Below are positions 29,203-38,340 of a stretch of 64,000 nucleotides of DNA, one piece after another. A program made the translations under genes and the position numbers. The first letter of the stretch is position 1. The number at the start of each line of letters is the position of its first letter. Source of the DNA: an uncultured Actinomycetes bacterium (lineage in GTDB: Bacteria; Actinomycetota; Actinomycetes; S36-B12; UBA10799). Where the stretch lies: NCBI GenBank assembly GCA_946803585.1, contig CAMPEQ010000006.1, positions 1 to 64,000 of the forward strand, in the 5' to 3' direction. The notes under the pieces were generated by a model, which worked only from the letters and a program-made list of their open reading frames with translations, did not search any database and had not been told where the DNA came from.

Positions 29203-29615
29203 GCTACACCGCGCTTGCCATCTTCTCGATCGTCCTGGTCGTGCTGTTCGACCTGCTGGTTGTACGCACCCGCTTGGTGACGCGGCGCATCTTCTGGGTT
29301 TCCTACGCAATCGTCATTGGCTTTCAACTGCTGACCAATGGCATTCTCACCGGGTTCCGGATCGTCAGGTACGACGGCGCGGTAATTATCGGGAGCTCGA
29401 CACCGGCAGATAGCGCGCCGACGTTTATTGGTGACGGACGAATCGCGTTTGCACCCCTGGAGGATCTGATGTTCGGATTCTCGCTGATCCTGCTGACCCT
29501 CTCCTTATGGGTCTTTTGGGGACGCAGGGGCGTCCAGCAACTCCCGACGGCCGGTCCACCTCGACGACCCTTTAACCGACTGGGGCGGTCGCGTTCTCGA
29601 GATCAAACTGGTTGA
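29199..29615 (+). CDS. crtYd: Lycopene cyclase domain protein (CrtYd-like)
   Basis: SYTALAIFSIVLVVLFDLLVVRTRLVTRRIFWVSYAIVIGFQLLTNG...PLEDLMFGFSLILLTLSLWVFWG; overlaps crtYc stop. Confidence 0.83.
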   Translation: MSYTALAIFSIVLVVLFDLLVVRTRLVTRRIFWVSYAIVIGFQLLTNGILTGFRIVRYDGAVIIGSSTPADSAPTFIGDGRIAFAPLEDLMFGFSLILLTLSLWVFWGRRGVQQLPTAGPPRRPFNRLGRSRSRDQTG

Positions 29616-30669
29616 CTCGGTCTATTAGTTGACGGACCTTTGCGAACGAGCTTCTTGTGTGGGTGAAAGTTAATCGTGGTAGCGCGAGGTGTTCGCCCTC
29701 CTGGGGAAGTGCTGCAGTTTGGGAGATACTCCCATACTTTACGATCATCCCGAACTCGTCGTTTAGCAACCTTAGCTGCGTCTCAGTGATCGGACGTTGG
29801 ACTCGGATGACCAGCTCGTTGCCTACGTAGCGCGAGGAGTGATAGTTGCGGTAGAAGTCAGATATGTGAGCGAGCGCATCCGTGGGATCGCTGGCAAGGT
29901 AGTAGAGGTCGGTATCTGGCTCGCTGATGAACCCTCGACCGAGAAGTTCACTGCTGACGTAGCGATGCCAGTGGTTCCAGTATTGGCTACCTTCACCGGC
30001 CAGCAGCACGATCGGGACGATCTGGCTCTTTCCGGTCTGGATGAGCGTTAAGGCCTCTAGTAGTTCATCTTGAGTCCCGAAGCCCCCAGGGAAGGCAACC
30101 ACCGCGTTGCACTGGCTCAGGAACATTAGCTTGCGTGTGAAGAAGTAGTTGAAGTGCAGAAGCTTCTTGTCACCAGCAATGATCGTGTTGGCAGTCGTTT
30201 CAAACGGTAGTCGGATAGAGAGACCGAATGATCCATCAGCACCGGGTCCTTCGTGACCAGCTTTCATGATGCCATCGCCAGCTCCGGTGATCACTAACCA
30301 GCCACGCTGGCCCATGAGCTTGGAGAACTCAACGGCGGTCCGGTAGTCAGGGTGATCTGCTGGAGTTCGGGCTGACCCGAAGATGCTGACTTTCGGTGTG
30401 TCGGAGTATCCGGCAAAGACCCGGAAGGCATGGCGGAGTTCCTTGAACGAGCGGGTAAGGAGCTTTCGCTCACCGAGGCCAGTTGGGTCCGAGGCGAGTT
30501 TTAGTGACGTGTGGAGCAAATCCTGGATGAGCTGACCGGGGCGGCTGCGTGGGTCAGCGCCGCACGCTTGGATCAACGCGGCAAGCTGCGGGCGCAACTC
30601 CGGATTGTCGACGGGGTGGTCAGCAGCCCGCGCAGATGAATCGAGAACTGGCGTGAGTGATGTGTTCAT
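29572..30669 (-). CDS. LOG-family (TIGR00730-like) Rossmann-fold protein
   Basis: VSIFGSARTPADHPDY, GAGDGIMKAGHEGPGADGSFGLSI and AFPGGFGTQDELLEALTLIQTGK (PGGxGTxxE); start at ATG 30669 preferred. Confidence 0.87.
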   Translation of the reverse strand: MNTSLTPVLDSSARAADHPVDNPELRPQLAALIQACGADPRSRPGQLIQDLLHTSLKLASDPTGLGERKLLTRSFKELRHAFRVFAGYSDTPKVSIFGSARTPADHPDYRTAVEFSKLMGQRGWLVITGAGDGIMKAGHEGPGADGSFGLSIRLPFETTANTIIAGDKKLLHFNYFFTRKLMFLSQCNAVVAFPGGFGTQDELLEALTLIQTGKSQIVPIVLLAGEGSQYWNHWHRYVSSELLGRGFISEPDTDLYYLASDPTDALAHISDFYRNYHSSRYVGNELVIRVQRPITETQLRLLNDEFGMIVKYGSISQTAALPQEGEHLALPRLTFTHTRSSFAKVRQLIDRVNQFDLENATAPVG

Positions 30670-30782
30670 GGTCCAAGGACAGCGCCTTGAAGTAAACGGG
30701 GTTCGCACTCGATGCAACGTGTTGCGGTCGAACAAGTGAACGCTGCGTCTTCACTGCCTTTGCTGTTCTACCTCGACGCCAA

Positions 30783-31805
30783 CTACAGCCATTTCGATCG
30801 TTTGAAAATCACAAACAAGACCAGACAGATACTTGCCATCACCGCCAGTACTACTGGATAGCCCCATTCCTCGTTTAACTCAGGCATGTCTTGAAAGTTC
30901 ATCCCATAGATGCCAGCGATTGCTGTTGGAACGGCAATGATGGCGGCCCACGACGATATCTTTCGCATGTCGGCGTTCTGCCGGAGGTCTTGTTGGCTGG
31001 TCACTGCCATGAGCATCGCCATGAGCAGCTGATCGTGGCTATCGGCGAGTTCGTAGGCGCGCAGGAGATGGTCGCCGAGATCGCTGAAGTACGGACGTAG
31101 CGGTTTAGGAATATGGTGGTTCTCACCCCGCATGACTTGTCGTGCCGACATCACTAGCGGGGCAAGGGCCCTCCTTAGTTCGAGGTTCTCTCGCTTGAGT
31201 CGATAGACCACACTGGCGGTATCGACCGAACCACCCTGAAAGACCAGGTCCTCGGCTTGGCCAACGTCGTTGTCTAGTTCATTGCTAACCGCGAGGTAGC
31301 CATCAACGATGACATCGGTGATCGCATAGAGAACACTCATGGGACCGTGAGCGAGGAGCCTGGGTTGGCGAGTGAGGAGAGCCCGCGAGCTCCCCGGTGC
31401 GGCGTCACCATGCCGGATAGATAGAACAAATCCTGGCCCTAGAAAGACCGAGACCTGGCCGGTCTCAACGTCAGAGGTCTCTTCTAAGTATCGGAGTTCC
31501 TTAAGAATCAAGAAACCACGTTTGGCGTCGAACTCGAGCTTCGGGCGCTGCTTGGAGTTTTGCGCGTCGTCCACTTGGAGTTGCGGTAGGTCGAAAATGC
31601 GCGTGAGGTAGGCCCATTCATCCTCCGTCGGGTCTTGGGCCTTGAGCCAAACAAATGATCCGGGATCGTTGTGAGCAAGGCCTTTGTATTCTTTGGCAAG
31701 CGCGCGGATCGCGTCGGGAGAGGGATTGCCGGGCAACTGGGTGGCAAGGTCTTGCGGAAGGCTCTTGGGTTGTCCGTTCTCGTATAGAAATATGCTCCGG
31801 ATCAT
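30783..31805 (-). CDS. corA: CorA-family Mg2+/Co2+ transporter
   Basis: C-terminal IYGMNFQDMPELNEEWGYPVVLAVM (GMN motif) and two TM segments. Confidence 0.92.
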   Translation of the reverse strand: MIRSIFLYENGQPKSLPQDLATQLPGNPSPDAIRALAKEYKGLAHNDPGSFVWLKAQDPTEDEWAYLTRIFDLPQLQVDDAQNSKQRPKLEFDAKRGFLILKELRYLEETSDVETGQVSVFLGPGFVLSIRHGDAAPGSSRALLTRQPRLLAHGPMSVLYAITDVIVDGYLAVSNELDNDVGQAEDLVFQGGSVDTASVVYRLKRENLELRRALAPLVMSARQVMRGENHHIPKPLRPYFSDLGDHLLRAYELADSHDQLLMAMLMAVTSQQDLRQNADMRKISSWAAIIAVPTAIAGIYGMNFQDMPELNEEWGYPVVLAVMASICLVLFVIFKRSKWL

Positions 31806-31821
31806 TTCTGCATCACCTTGT

Positions 31822-32841
31822 CTACCCGAGCCCGAAGATCAGGTTTATCAGCACCATCATGATGGCGGCGGCGATCGCTGCTGCTGGCAAAGTCAGCACC
31901 CAGGCGTACAGGATGTTGATACCAACGCGCCATCGGACGTTGCTCTTGCGCTTCTCCAGCCCGGCGCCGATCACACCGCCGGTGATGACCTGAGTGGTGG
32001 ACACGGGTGCTTCAAAGCCCAGGGCTGTTGTGTAGAGGACGGCTGAAGAGACTGACTCGGCAGCGAACCCCCGCGCGGGGTTGGGGTCGCTGATCTTTCC
32101 TCCGAGAGTCTTAATGATCCGTTTGCCCCCAAACGCCGTCCCCGCGCTGATCGCGCTCGCAGCAAGGAGCACCACCCAGAATGGCATGGGCTCGCCGTCG
32201 GCCATGTAGCCCATACTGACCAGGACGAGCACGATGACTCCCATCGTCTTCTGCGCGTCCTGCATTCCGTGACCAAGCGACAACGCTGCGGCAGAGAACT
32301 TCTCGGCATGCCGGAATCCCTTGCCCGTCTTTTGCGGGTTGCGATTGCTGAAGATGGCGACAAACAGTCGCATCAGCAGGAATGCACCGACGAGGCCGAG
32401 GATGGGGCTGGTAACCATCGGGATGACGACCTTTTCCCAGACGGTCGACCACATCACGACGGTTCCGGCGACGAGGGAGGCGCCTACTACCGCGCCGATC
32501 AGCCCGTGGGTGGAGCTTGACGGAATCCCGAACCGCCACGTCACCAGATTCCAGGCTATTGCTCCCAGCACAGCCGCCGTTACTAGCGCTAGCCCGGAGT
32601 AGCCGGTTGGCGGTTCGGTCACTGATTGAATCGTTTGCGCGACACCGCTTCCGAGTAGCCAGCCAATTATCGCGCCGATCAAGTTGAAGATTGCCGAGAC
32701 GGCTAGGGCTGCCCCAGGTTCGAGAGCTTTGTTGCCGACGGCAGGTCCGATCGCGTTGGCGGCATCGTGGAAGCCGTTGGTGAAGTCGAAGCCAACTGCA
32801 ATCACCACGAATACGATCGTGAAGAACAGTGCCCAGTCCAT
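31822..32841 (-). CDS. PiT-family inorganic phosphate transporter
   Basis: GFDFTNGFHDAANAIGPAVGNKAL and GIPSSSTHGLIGAVVGASL, KTMGVIVLVLV, GFEAPVSTTQVITGGVIGAG. Confidence 0.94.
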   Translation of the reverse strand: MDWALFFTIVFVVIAVGFDFTNGFHDAANAIGPAVGNKALEPGAALAVSAIFNLIGAIIGWLLGSGVAQTIQSVTEPPTGYSGLALVTAAVLGAIAWNLVTWRFGIPSSSTHGLIGAVVGASLVAGTVVMWSTVWEKVVIPMVTSPILGLVGAFLLMRLFVAIFSNRNPQKTGKGFRHAEKFSAAALSLGHGMQDAQKTMGVIVLVLVSMGYMADGEPMPFWVVLLAASAISAGTAFGGKRIIKTLGGKISDPNPARGFAAESVSSAVLYTTALGFEAPVSTTQVITGGVIGAGLEKRKSNVRWRVGINILYAWVLTLPAAAIAAAIMMVLINLIFGLG

Positions 32842-33462
32842 CTACGTTTCCTTGATAGCGATCAGGCCAACCGACCGACCAAATTGATCGAGCTTGGTTG
32901 CCGCTGCTTCTATGCAGTCGGCGAGCGTCTTTATCTTGATGACGTCACGGGCCTTAGCGTCGTCCAACATCTCGACCAGCAGATCGCGGTAGCGATCGTC
33001 CATCTCGTTCTCAACAACATTGATGTCGACTAGGAGTCGTTCGAGCTGCTGCGGCTTCTTGATCAGGCGCACGGTCTGATGTGACATCTCTGCCATTTCG
33101 TTGAGGCTCTTGGCGTTGGCGACTAGCTCGTCGGGCAGGGTGCCTAGTTTGAAGCGCGCCAGGAGTGCTCCGGCGTGATCAAGCTGATCAACAACATCGT
33201 CAAGGGCTTCGACCATCTGGTAGATGTCTTCACGGTCATACGGGGTGATGAACGACTCGCTCACTTTGCGGATGATTGCCAGGTAGCGCTCATCCGCGGC
33301 GGATTCGACCTCGTGCAGTCTCTCGGCCAGCTTCGCTCGCTCGCCTGGTGCGGCGGTAACCAGGTCGACGAATGCGCCAGTCGCTGCTGGCAGGCTGTCG
33401 ACGGCGTCGTGGAGAAGTGACTGGACTGTACTTTTTCGTTTCTTGGTTGTGTTCCGGGCCAT
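32842..33462 (-). CDS. DUF47/PhoU-like protein partnering PiT
   Basis: EVESAADERYLAIIRKVSESFITPYDREDIYQMVEALDDVVDQLD; 1-nt gap to PiT; start set to ATG 33462. Confidence 0.9.
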   Translation of the reverse strand: MARNTTKKRKSTVQSLLHDAVDSLPAATGAFVDLVTAAPGERAKLAERLHEVESAADERYLAIIRKVSESFITPYDREDIYQMVEALDDVVDQLDHAGALLARFKLGTLPDELVANAKSLNEMAEMSHQTVRLIKKPQQLERLLVDINVVENEMDDRYRDLLVEMLDDAKARDVIKIKTLADCIEAAATKLDQFGRSVGLIAIKET

Positions 33463-33655
33463 CGCTTGCCTCCTGTCGGGAGGAGCCGAGTAGACGTCGA
33501 ATCTGCGCTCCGTGGCTCCTAAGTCGACTCTTGCAGCGAGGTGGGAGGCCGCGCATTGGCCAGACCGGCAATCGTGGCCACAAGTGAGCAAACGCAAGAT
33601 GAACACTCAGGTCGATTCGGCAGAAATCGGACAAGAACGTGATTCCGGTTGATCG

Positions 33656-34558
33656 CTATCTCTTCGTGATGGCCTGGCGCCAGGCCGGGATGGCGATCTC
33701 CAATCGGCGCCGAATCGGAACACGGGCGCGCTTGGTGAAGACCTCGTAGTTGTTGTTCTCGACCTCGTCGACGATTCCGCAATACAGAATACGGGCAGTT
33801 TCGATACACGGCTGCGACTCCGGTGCCAGCATCCTGATTCCGGGCCGCGACTGTTCTTCTAGTAAACGAACGCGCTCAACCTGTGCAGCCAATGCCTCCC
33901 GTAGTTGCGGGGTCATTACCCGGGCCCGCACGTCGTCAGCAGTTACGCCGTACTCTGCTAGCTCGTCGAGGGGTAGGTAGATCCGGTTGCGCTCTAGGTC
34001 CTCGCCGACATCTCGAATGAAGTTCGCCAACTGAAATGCAACACCAAGGTCCTTGGCGTAGTCGTAGGCCGCGATATCGGTCGGCTCGAGAATTGGGACT
34101 ATCTGCAATCCGATTACGGCAGCTGACCCGTAGACGTAGGTCTCCAGCTCCGAGTAGGTGTCGTAATGATCGATGTGTAGATCCATCTGCATCGAATCAA
34201 TGAATGCTTCGAAGTACTCACGCTTAATATCCCAGCGCAGTGCTGTGTCGACCGTCGCAGCGCAGACGGGGTGTTCGGAGTGGCCGCGCCGCAGATCAGT
34301 GAAGAATCGCTCTGCAAGCTCTGAGAGCGCCGCTGAACGTTGTCCAACGGGGCGGTTATCTAAGGAGTCGACGATGTCGTCGGCGTAGCGGGCGAATCCA
34401 TAGAGCGCGTGGACATATGGACGCTTGCTGGGAGGTAGCAGAAGTGTGGCCAAGTAGTAGGTCTTGCCGTGGGCTGCGTTGATGCGCTTACAGCGTTGGT
34501 AGGAAGCTTGCAGGACCGGATTGTCGATCCCGACTGCGGTTAGTTGCCGTTTGCCCAC
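33656..34558 (-). CDS. crtB: Phytoene synthase
   Basis: ALYGFARYADDIVDSLD, GVAFQLANFIRDVGEDLERNRIYLPLDEL. Confidence 0.92.
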   Translation of the reverse strand: MGKRQLTAVGIDNPVLQASYQRCKRINAAHGKTYYLATLLLPPSKRPYVHALYGFARYADDIVDSLDNRPVGQRSAALSELAERFFTDLRRGHSEHPVCAATVDTALRWDIKREYFEAFIDSMQMDLHIDHYDTYSELETYVYGSAAVIGLQIVPILEPTDIAAYDYAKDLGVAFQLANFIRDVGEDLERNRIYLPLDELAEYGVTADDVRARVMTPQLREALAAQVERVRLLEEQSRPGIRMLAPESQPCIETARILYCGIVDEVENNNYEVFTKRARVPIRRRLEIAIPAWRQAITKR

Positions 34559-34624
34559 ATCTCATCTTCTCCCGACACGTCCTGCGGTTGGTCGCCGAGG
34601 TGTCCCGCGGGTACTCTCAGGCTC

Positions 34625-36241
34625 GTGTCAGCCGATATGTCAGGGCGAATACCGCCGGCTCGTCAGCCGGGCGAGGTTGACCCAGGTGACTCTTGGCTGG
34701 ATTTTGCGCTGCGATCAGTGATTCCGGGCCTGATCGCGACGATTCTGATCGCAATAGGTGCACTCGGCGTGGGCTGGCTGCCGTTAGAAACGACGCTGGT
34801 TGACTCCGCCGTCGTTGATGCGCTCCGCTCAACCACCCTCGGTGGTGTCATTTCCAAGGGCGCCGTAGTTGTCGGTGTCACCCTGCTCCTACAGTCCTGG
34901 CTGCTATTGGGATACGACGTACTCCATGGACGCGTTCGCGATATCCGCCGACTGTGGCTCGCGCTCGGGGCGTGGATCGCTCCGTTGATGCTGGCGCCGC
35001 CGCTATTTAGTCGTGACGTCTACTCCTACTTTGCCCAGGGCAAGCTCATGGTCGCCGGAATTGACCCGTACACAAACGGATCGTCTGCTGTTCCGGGGTG
35101 GTTCAACGACGGCGTTGATCCGATGTGGGCCGAGGCGCCAACTCCCTATGGCCAGTTCTGGCTGCTCTTGAGTCGAGGCGTCGTTCAGTTCACCGGTCCT
35201 CACCCATACAGCGGAGCGCTGACGATGCGCCTGCTCGCGGTTGCTGGCGTAGTCATGCTTGCCTGGGCTGTTCCGAAGATCGCCTTCCACTGCGGTATCT
35301 CGCCCTCCAAAGCGCTGTGGCTCGGTGTTCTTAATCCGCTGGTTCTCATGCACTTCGTGTCTGGCGCGCACAACGACGCGTTAATGGCCGGCCTCGTTGC
35401 GATGGCAATTGCTGTGTCGCTATCTCGGCTGCCAGTTCTTGGAGTTGTCCTTGCCACACTCGCCGGCAGCGTGAAACCCATCGGCCTCGTCGCGCTGCCT
35501 TTCATCGGTCTGATCTGGGCAGGTGCAACCGCGACGCGAACGCAGATTGTTGTCAAGTGGATCTGGACCGCAGCGATCTCGATGGTTATCTTGGCCGTCT
35601 TCGCCCTAATTACCAAGACGGGGCTGGGTTGGCTGAGCGCGTTGTCAACGCCAGGGGAAGTCCGCACCTGGTTGTCACCTCCAACCGCGGTCGGTATGGC
35701 AGTCGGCGGCTTCATGAATATCTTTGGTTTCGATGTCACTGATGCAACCGTTGGGATAGCCAGGGCGATCGGAACGCTCGCGACGCTGGTGATTCTCGCC
35801 TGGCTATGCCTGCGCCCAGGTGGACGAACCGCGGTCCGCGGAGCCGCACTGGCGTTCTTCGTCCTTGTAGCGCTTGGTCCGGTTCTTCAACCCTGGTACC
35901 TGTTGTGGAGTTTGCCGCTGTTCGCCGCGTCGGGCCTCAGCAGAATCGAAATGCGGATCGCCTTGGTCGGAACTGCTGGGTTCACTCTGTTTGGGCTAGT
36001 GACCTCGAGTGCGACGCAGGACTCCCTGTTCCAAGTGTCTGACCTGTTCGCTGCCTTGATCGTGGCTGCAGTGATCGTTGTTCTACTGACTGCGAGTCCG
36101 CGCGAGCGTCGGCTGTTACTCGGAGATCCGGCCGATGAGGGGCTGGTCCCCGAGGGCGCGCAGGCGCAAGCCCGAGCTGACGCGCTCGTGATGCGGGGGA
36201 GTTCCTCGCTGCCCTGGGGGCGCGCGTCGCCAGGGGAGTAG
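34625..36241 (+). CDS. Polyprenol-phosphomannose-dependent alpha-1,6-mannosyltransferase (MptA/MptB-like)
   Basis: SRDVYSYFAQGKLMVAGIDPYTNGSSAVPGWFNDGVDPMWAEAPTPYGQFWLLLSRGVV is typical of MptA/MptB; multi-TM; start GTG 34625 or ATG 34637. Confidence 0.87.
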   Translation: MSADMSGRIPPARQPGEVDPGDSWLDFALRSVIPGLIATILIAIGALGVGWLPLETTLVDSAVVDALRSTTLGGVISKGAVVVGVTLLLQSWLLLGYDVLHGRVRDIRRLWLALGAWIAPLMLAPPLFSRDVYSYFAQGKLMVAGIDPYTNGSSAVPGWFNDGVDPMWAEAPTPYGQFWLLLSRGVVQFTGPHPYSGALTMRLLAVAGVVMLAWAVPKIAFHCGISPSKALWLGVLNPLVLMHFVSGAHNDALMAGLVAMAIAVSLSRLPVLGVVLATLAGSVKPIGLVALPFIGLIWAGATATRTQIVVKWIWTAAISMVILAVFALITKTGLGWLSALSTPGEVRTWLSPPTAVGMAVGGFMNIFGFDVTDATVGIARAIGTLATLVILAWLCLRPGGRTAVRGAALAFFVLVALGPVLQPWYLLWSLPLFAASGLSRIEMRIALVGTAGFTLFGLVTSSATQDSLFQVSDLFAALIVAAVIVVLLTASPRERRLLLGDPADEGLVPEGAQAQARADALVMRGSSSLPWGRASPGE

Positions 36242-36309
36242 CTCGCAGAGTTGTCGTCGGCGGCTGGCAGGAGGCATTGCGCTAGGTTCAGCCACTAAGG
36301 TCGGCTTCT

Positions 36310-37407
36310 GTGACTGAAGAGGTGCCTGCCCCGGATAGTCCGGACGAGGCTGAGCTGATCGCTGAGGCGAAGGTGGGCCGCCCAAGTCGCAAGCGGTTGA
36401 TCATCACAATGGTTCTGGGCCTGATTGTCATGGTCGGGATCTTCTTCTTGATCCTGCCTGAGCTCGGGAACTATGGCGAGGCTTTTCAGCAGTTAGCCGC
36501 GATGCCGCTCTACTGGGTGGCCGCGATCGCAATAACTGGGTTGATCAATATCTTTGTCTATCCCTACACCGTGTTGGTCTCCGTTCCAGGGCTTAAGTAC
36601 TGGCACGGCTTCATCCAGCGGCAAGTGGGATTCCTCATCAGCTCAGGTGTTCCAGGAGGCGGCGCGTTCGCTGTTGCCGCTCAATACAAGATCCTCAACT
36701 TCTATAAGGTCTCGCCAGCGAGATCTGCTGCCGCGGTAAGTGCTGATGCGGTTTGGGTCTACCTGCTCACCCTTTCTATGCCGGCTATCGCAATTGGGCT
36801 GCTGTTCATCGAGGGCCGGAACACAGTTGGTTTCGCCACGATCGCTCTTGTTGGGGCAATCGCTGTCGTGATTTCAATCATTCTGATCGTGATTGTTATC
36901 CGCAATGAGTCTGGCGCGGTGAAAGTCGGGACCTTCGCCCACAGGATTATCGCTCCGATTGCCCGGCGTTTCCACAAGGAGCCGCCCAATACTGTTGAGG
37001 CACTCGTTACTTTCAGGGAACATGCTTACGACCTGGTGACGACTCGTTGGAAGGCGATCACGGTAGCCAATGCGGCCGCCCAACTCGCACCATTCCTCGT
37101 GCTCGTCACGTCCTTGGCAGCGCTAGGGGCATACCCGGGCTCGCTGACCCTGATCGAGATCTTCGCGGCTTACTCAGTCGCGCTGTTGCTTGTATCAATC
37201 CCGATCTCGCCCGGCGGGCTGGGCACGGTCGATCTCGCACTCGTCGCGATTCTCAAGGCTTTCGGGTGCGACCCAGAGATCGCCTTGGCCGCGGACCTCC
37301 TGTGGCGCTTGGTCTGGTTCCTGCCGCAGATCCTGACCGGAGTGGGATCGATGTTCGCGTTCTTCATTCAGCAGCGCAGGGCGAGTGCCAATTCGACGGA
37401 GAGCTAG
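36310..37407 (+). CDS. LPG-synthase-TM-like integral membrane protein (flippase-like)
   Basis: Multi-TM, FLISSGVPGGGAFAVAAQYKIL and LVSIPISPGGLGTVDLALVAILKAFG motifs of PF03706-type proteins. Confidence 0.78.
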   Translation: MTEEVPAPDSPDEAELIAEAKVGRPSRKRLIITMVLGLIVMVGIFFLILPELGNYGEAFQQLAAMPLYWVAAIAITGLINIFVYPYTVLVSVPGLKYWHGFIQRQVGFLISSGVPGGGAFAVAAQYKILNFYKVSPARSAAAVSADAVWVYLLTLSMPAIAIGLLFIEGRNTVGFATIALVGAIAVVISIILIVIVIRNESGAVKVGTFAHRIIAPIARRFHKEPPNTVEALVTFREHAYDLVTTRWKAITVANAAAQLAPFLVLVTSLAALGAYPGSLTLIEIFAAYSVALLLVSIPISPGGLGTVDLALVAILKAFGCDPEIALAADLLWRLVWFLPQILTGVGSMFAFFIQQRRASANSTES

Positions 37408-37426
37408 CTCGTGACTGCCCTACGAC

Positions 37427-37479
37427 ACAGATTGCGGGGGCTGAGAGCGAACGAGTCGCTCACAGCCCCCGAAATCTGT
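37427..37479. terminator. Long imperfect palindrome between convergent genes
   Basis: 24-nt arms acagattgcgggggctgagagcga / tcgctcacagcccccgaaatctgt with 2 mismatches and a 5-nt loop (acgag). Confidence 0.65.
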
Positions 37480-37486
37480 CGGAGTT

Positions 37487-38119
37487 CTAGGTGTTCTTGT
37501 TCTTCTTGCTATGGATGAACCCACCGACGTGGCGTGGACCGTAGGCGCCGTAGGCCTTCTTCTTCTTCCACTTGTAGGTGTGACGACCGCTTGCTGTCGC
37601 GTTCTGCTCCATCGTCTTGATCTTATTCTTCTTGACCTTGTGGACGACTGCGACGTGCTGATACGAGCCACCGAGTTCGACGAGGACGTCACCGGGAACC
37701 GGCTTGTATCCTGAGCCGTTGCGGTGGAAGCGCAGTTTGCCGTACGAGCGATTGCTGCGCATGCCGTAGATATTCGTGAGCTGACCCCAGCCCTTCTTGG
37801 CGTACAGGCGAGAAGCGAGCTCGGTGCATTGGCGGCTGCGGTAGACGTTGACGCCCTTTCCACCCATCCACTTCTTTCCGCTCACGGTGACGCCGCCACC
37901 GCTGAAGTGGGACACACGGTTGGTTGGGGCAACCTCTGTGGCTGGGGTGGCAGAGCTGGCTGATTGGCCGGGTGCCGATTCCGCTGCCAGGGCTGAGCTC
38001 GTTGTCAGCATCGCTGGGGTAATAACTGCGGTTGCGGTGAGGACGGGAATCGTCACCGCAATTGCGGCTTTCCCGGTCCAGTTCGTCGGCGCTTTTCTTA
38101 CCTGCGTCTTTTGATTCAT
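37487..38119 (-). CDS. Secreted CHAP-domain protein (putative peptidoglycan amidase/endopeptidase)
   Basis: Signal peptide-like N-terminus, VNVYRSRQCTELASRLYAKKGWGQL (catalytic Cys context) and GSYQHVAVVHKVKKNKIKTMEQN; start at ATG 38119. Confidence 0.8.
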   Translation of the reverse strand: MNQKTQVRKAPTNWTGKAAIAVTIPVLTATAVITPAMLTTSSALAAESAPGQSASSATPATEVAPTNRVSHFSGGGVTVSGKKWMGGKGVNVYRSRQCTELASRLYAKKGWGQLTNIYGMRSNRSYGKLRFHRNGSGYKPVPGDVLVELGGSYQHVAVVHKVKKNKIKTMEQNATASGRHTYKWKKKKAYGAYGPRHVGGFIHSKKNKNT

Positions 38120-38340
38120 GTCTTCGACACTGCGGGATTTCGGGCGAGAATTACAGGACCTACGGAGCAATGCGGTACGGCTCACGCCACAATTCGGACA
38201 TTTCGGCAGGTAAGGAACAGGTAAATTGTGGCTGCCGTCACCCGCGTCGGTTGTTGACGATTGAAATGAGGAATTGTCACCCGATCGAGTGAGGGTGAGC
38301 AGAAGAGGAAACCTGATGCTATTAGGTCGATACTTCAGCT

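Noticed and set aside
38120-38340. Possible c-di-AMP (ydaO-type) riboswitch upstream of the CHAP gene
   Set aside because: The leader is long enough, but I could not match the characteristic conserved segments by eye; a covariance-model search would be needed.
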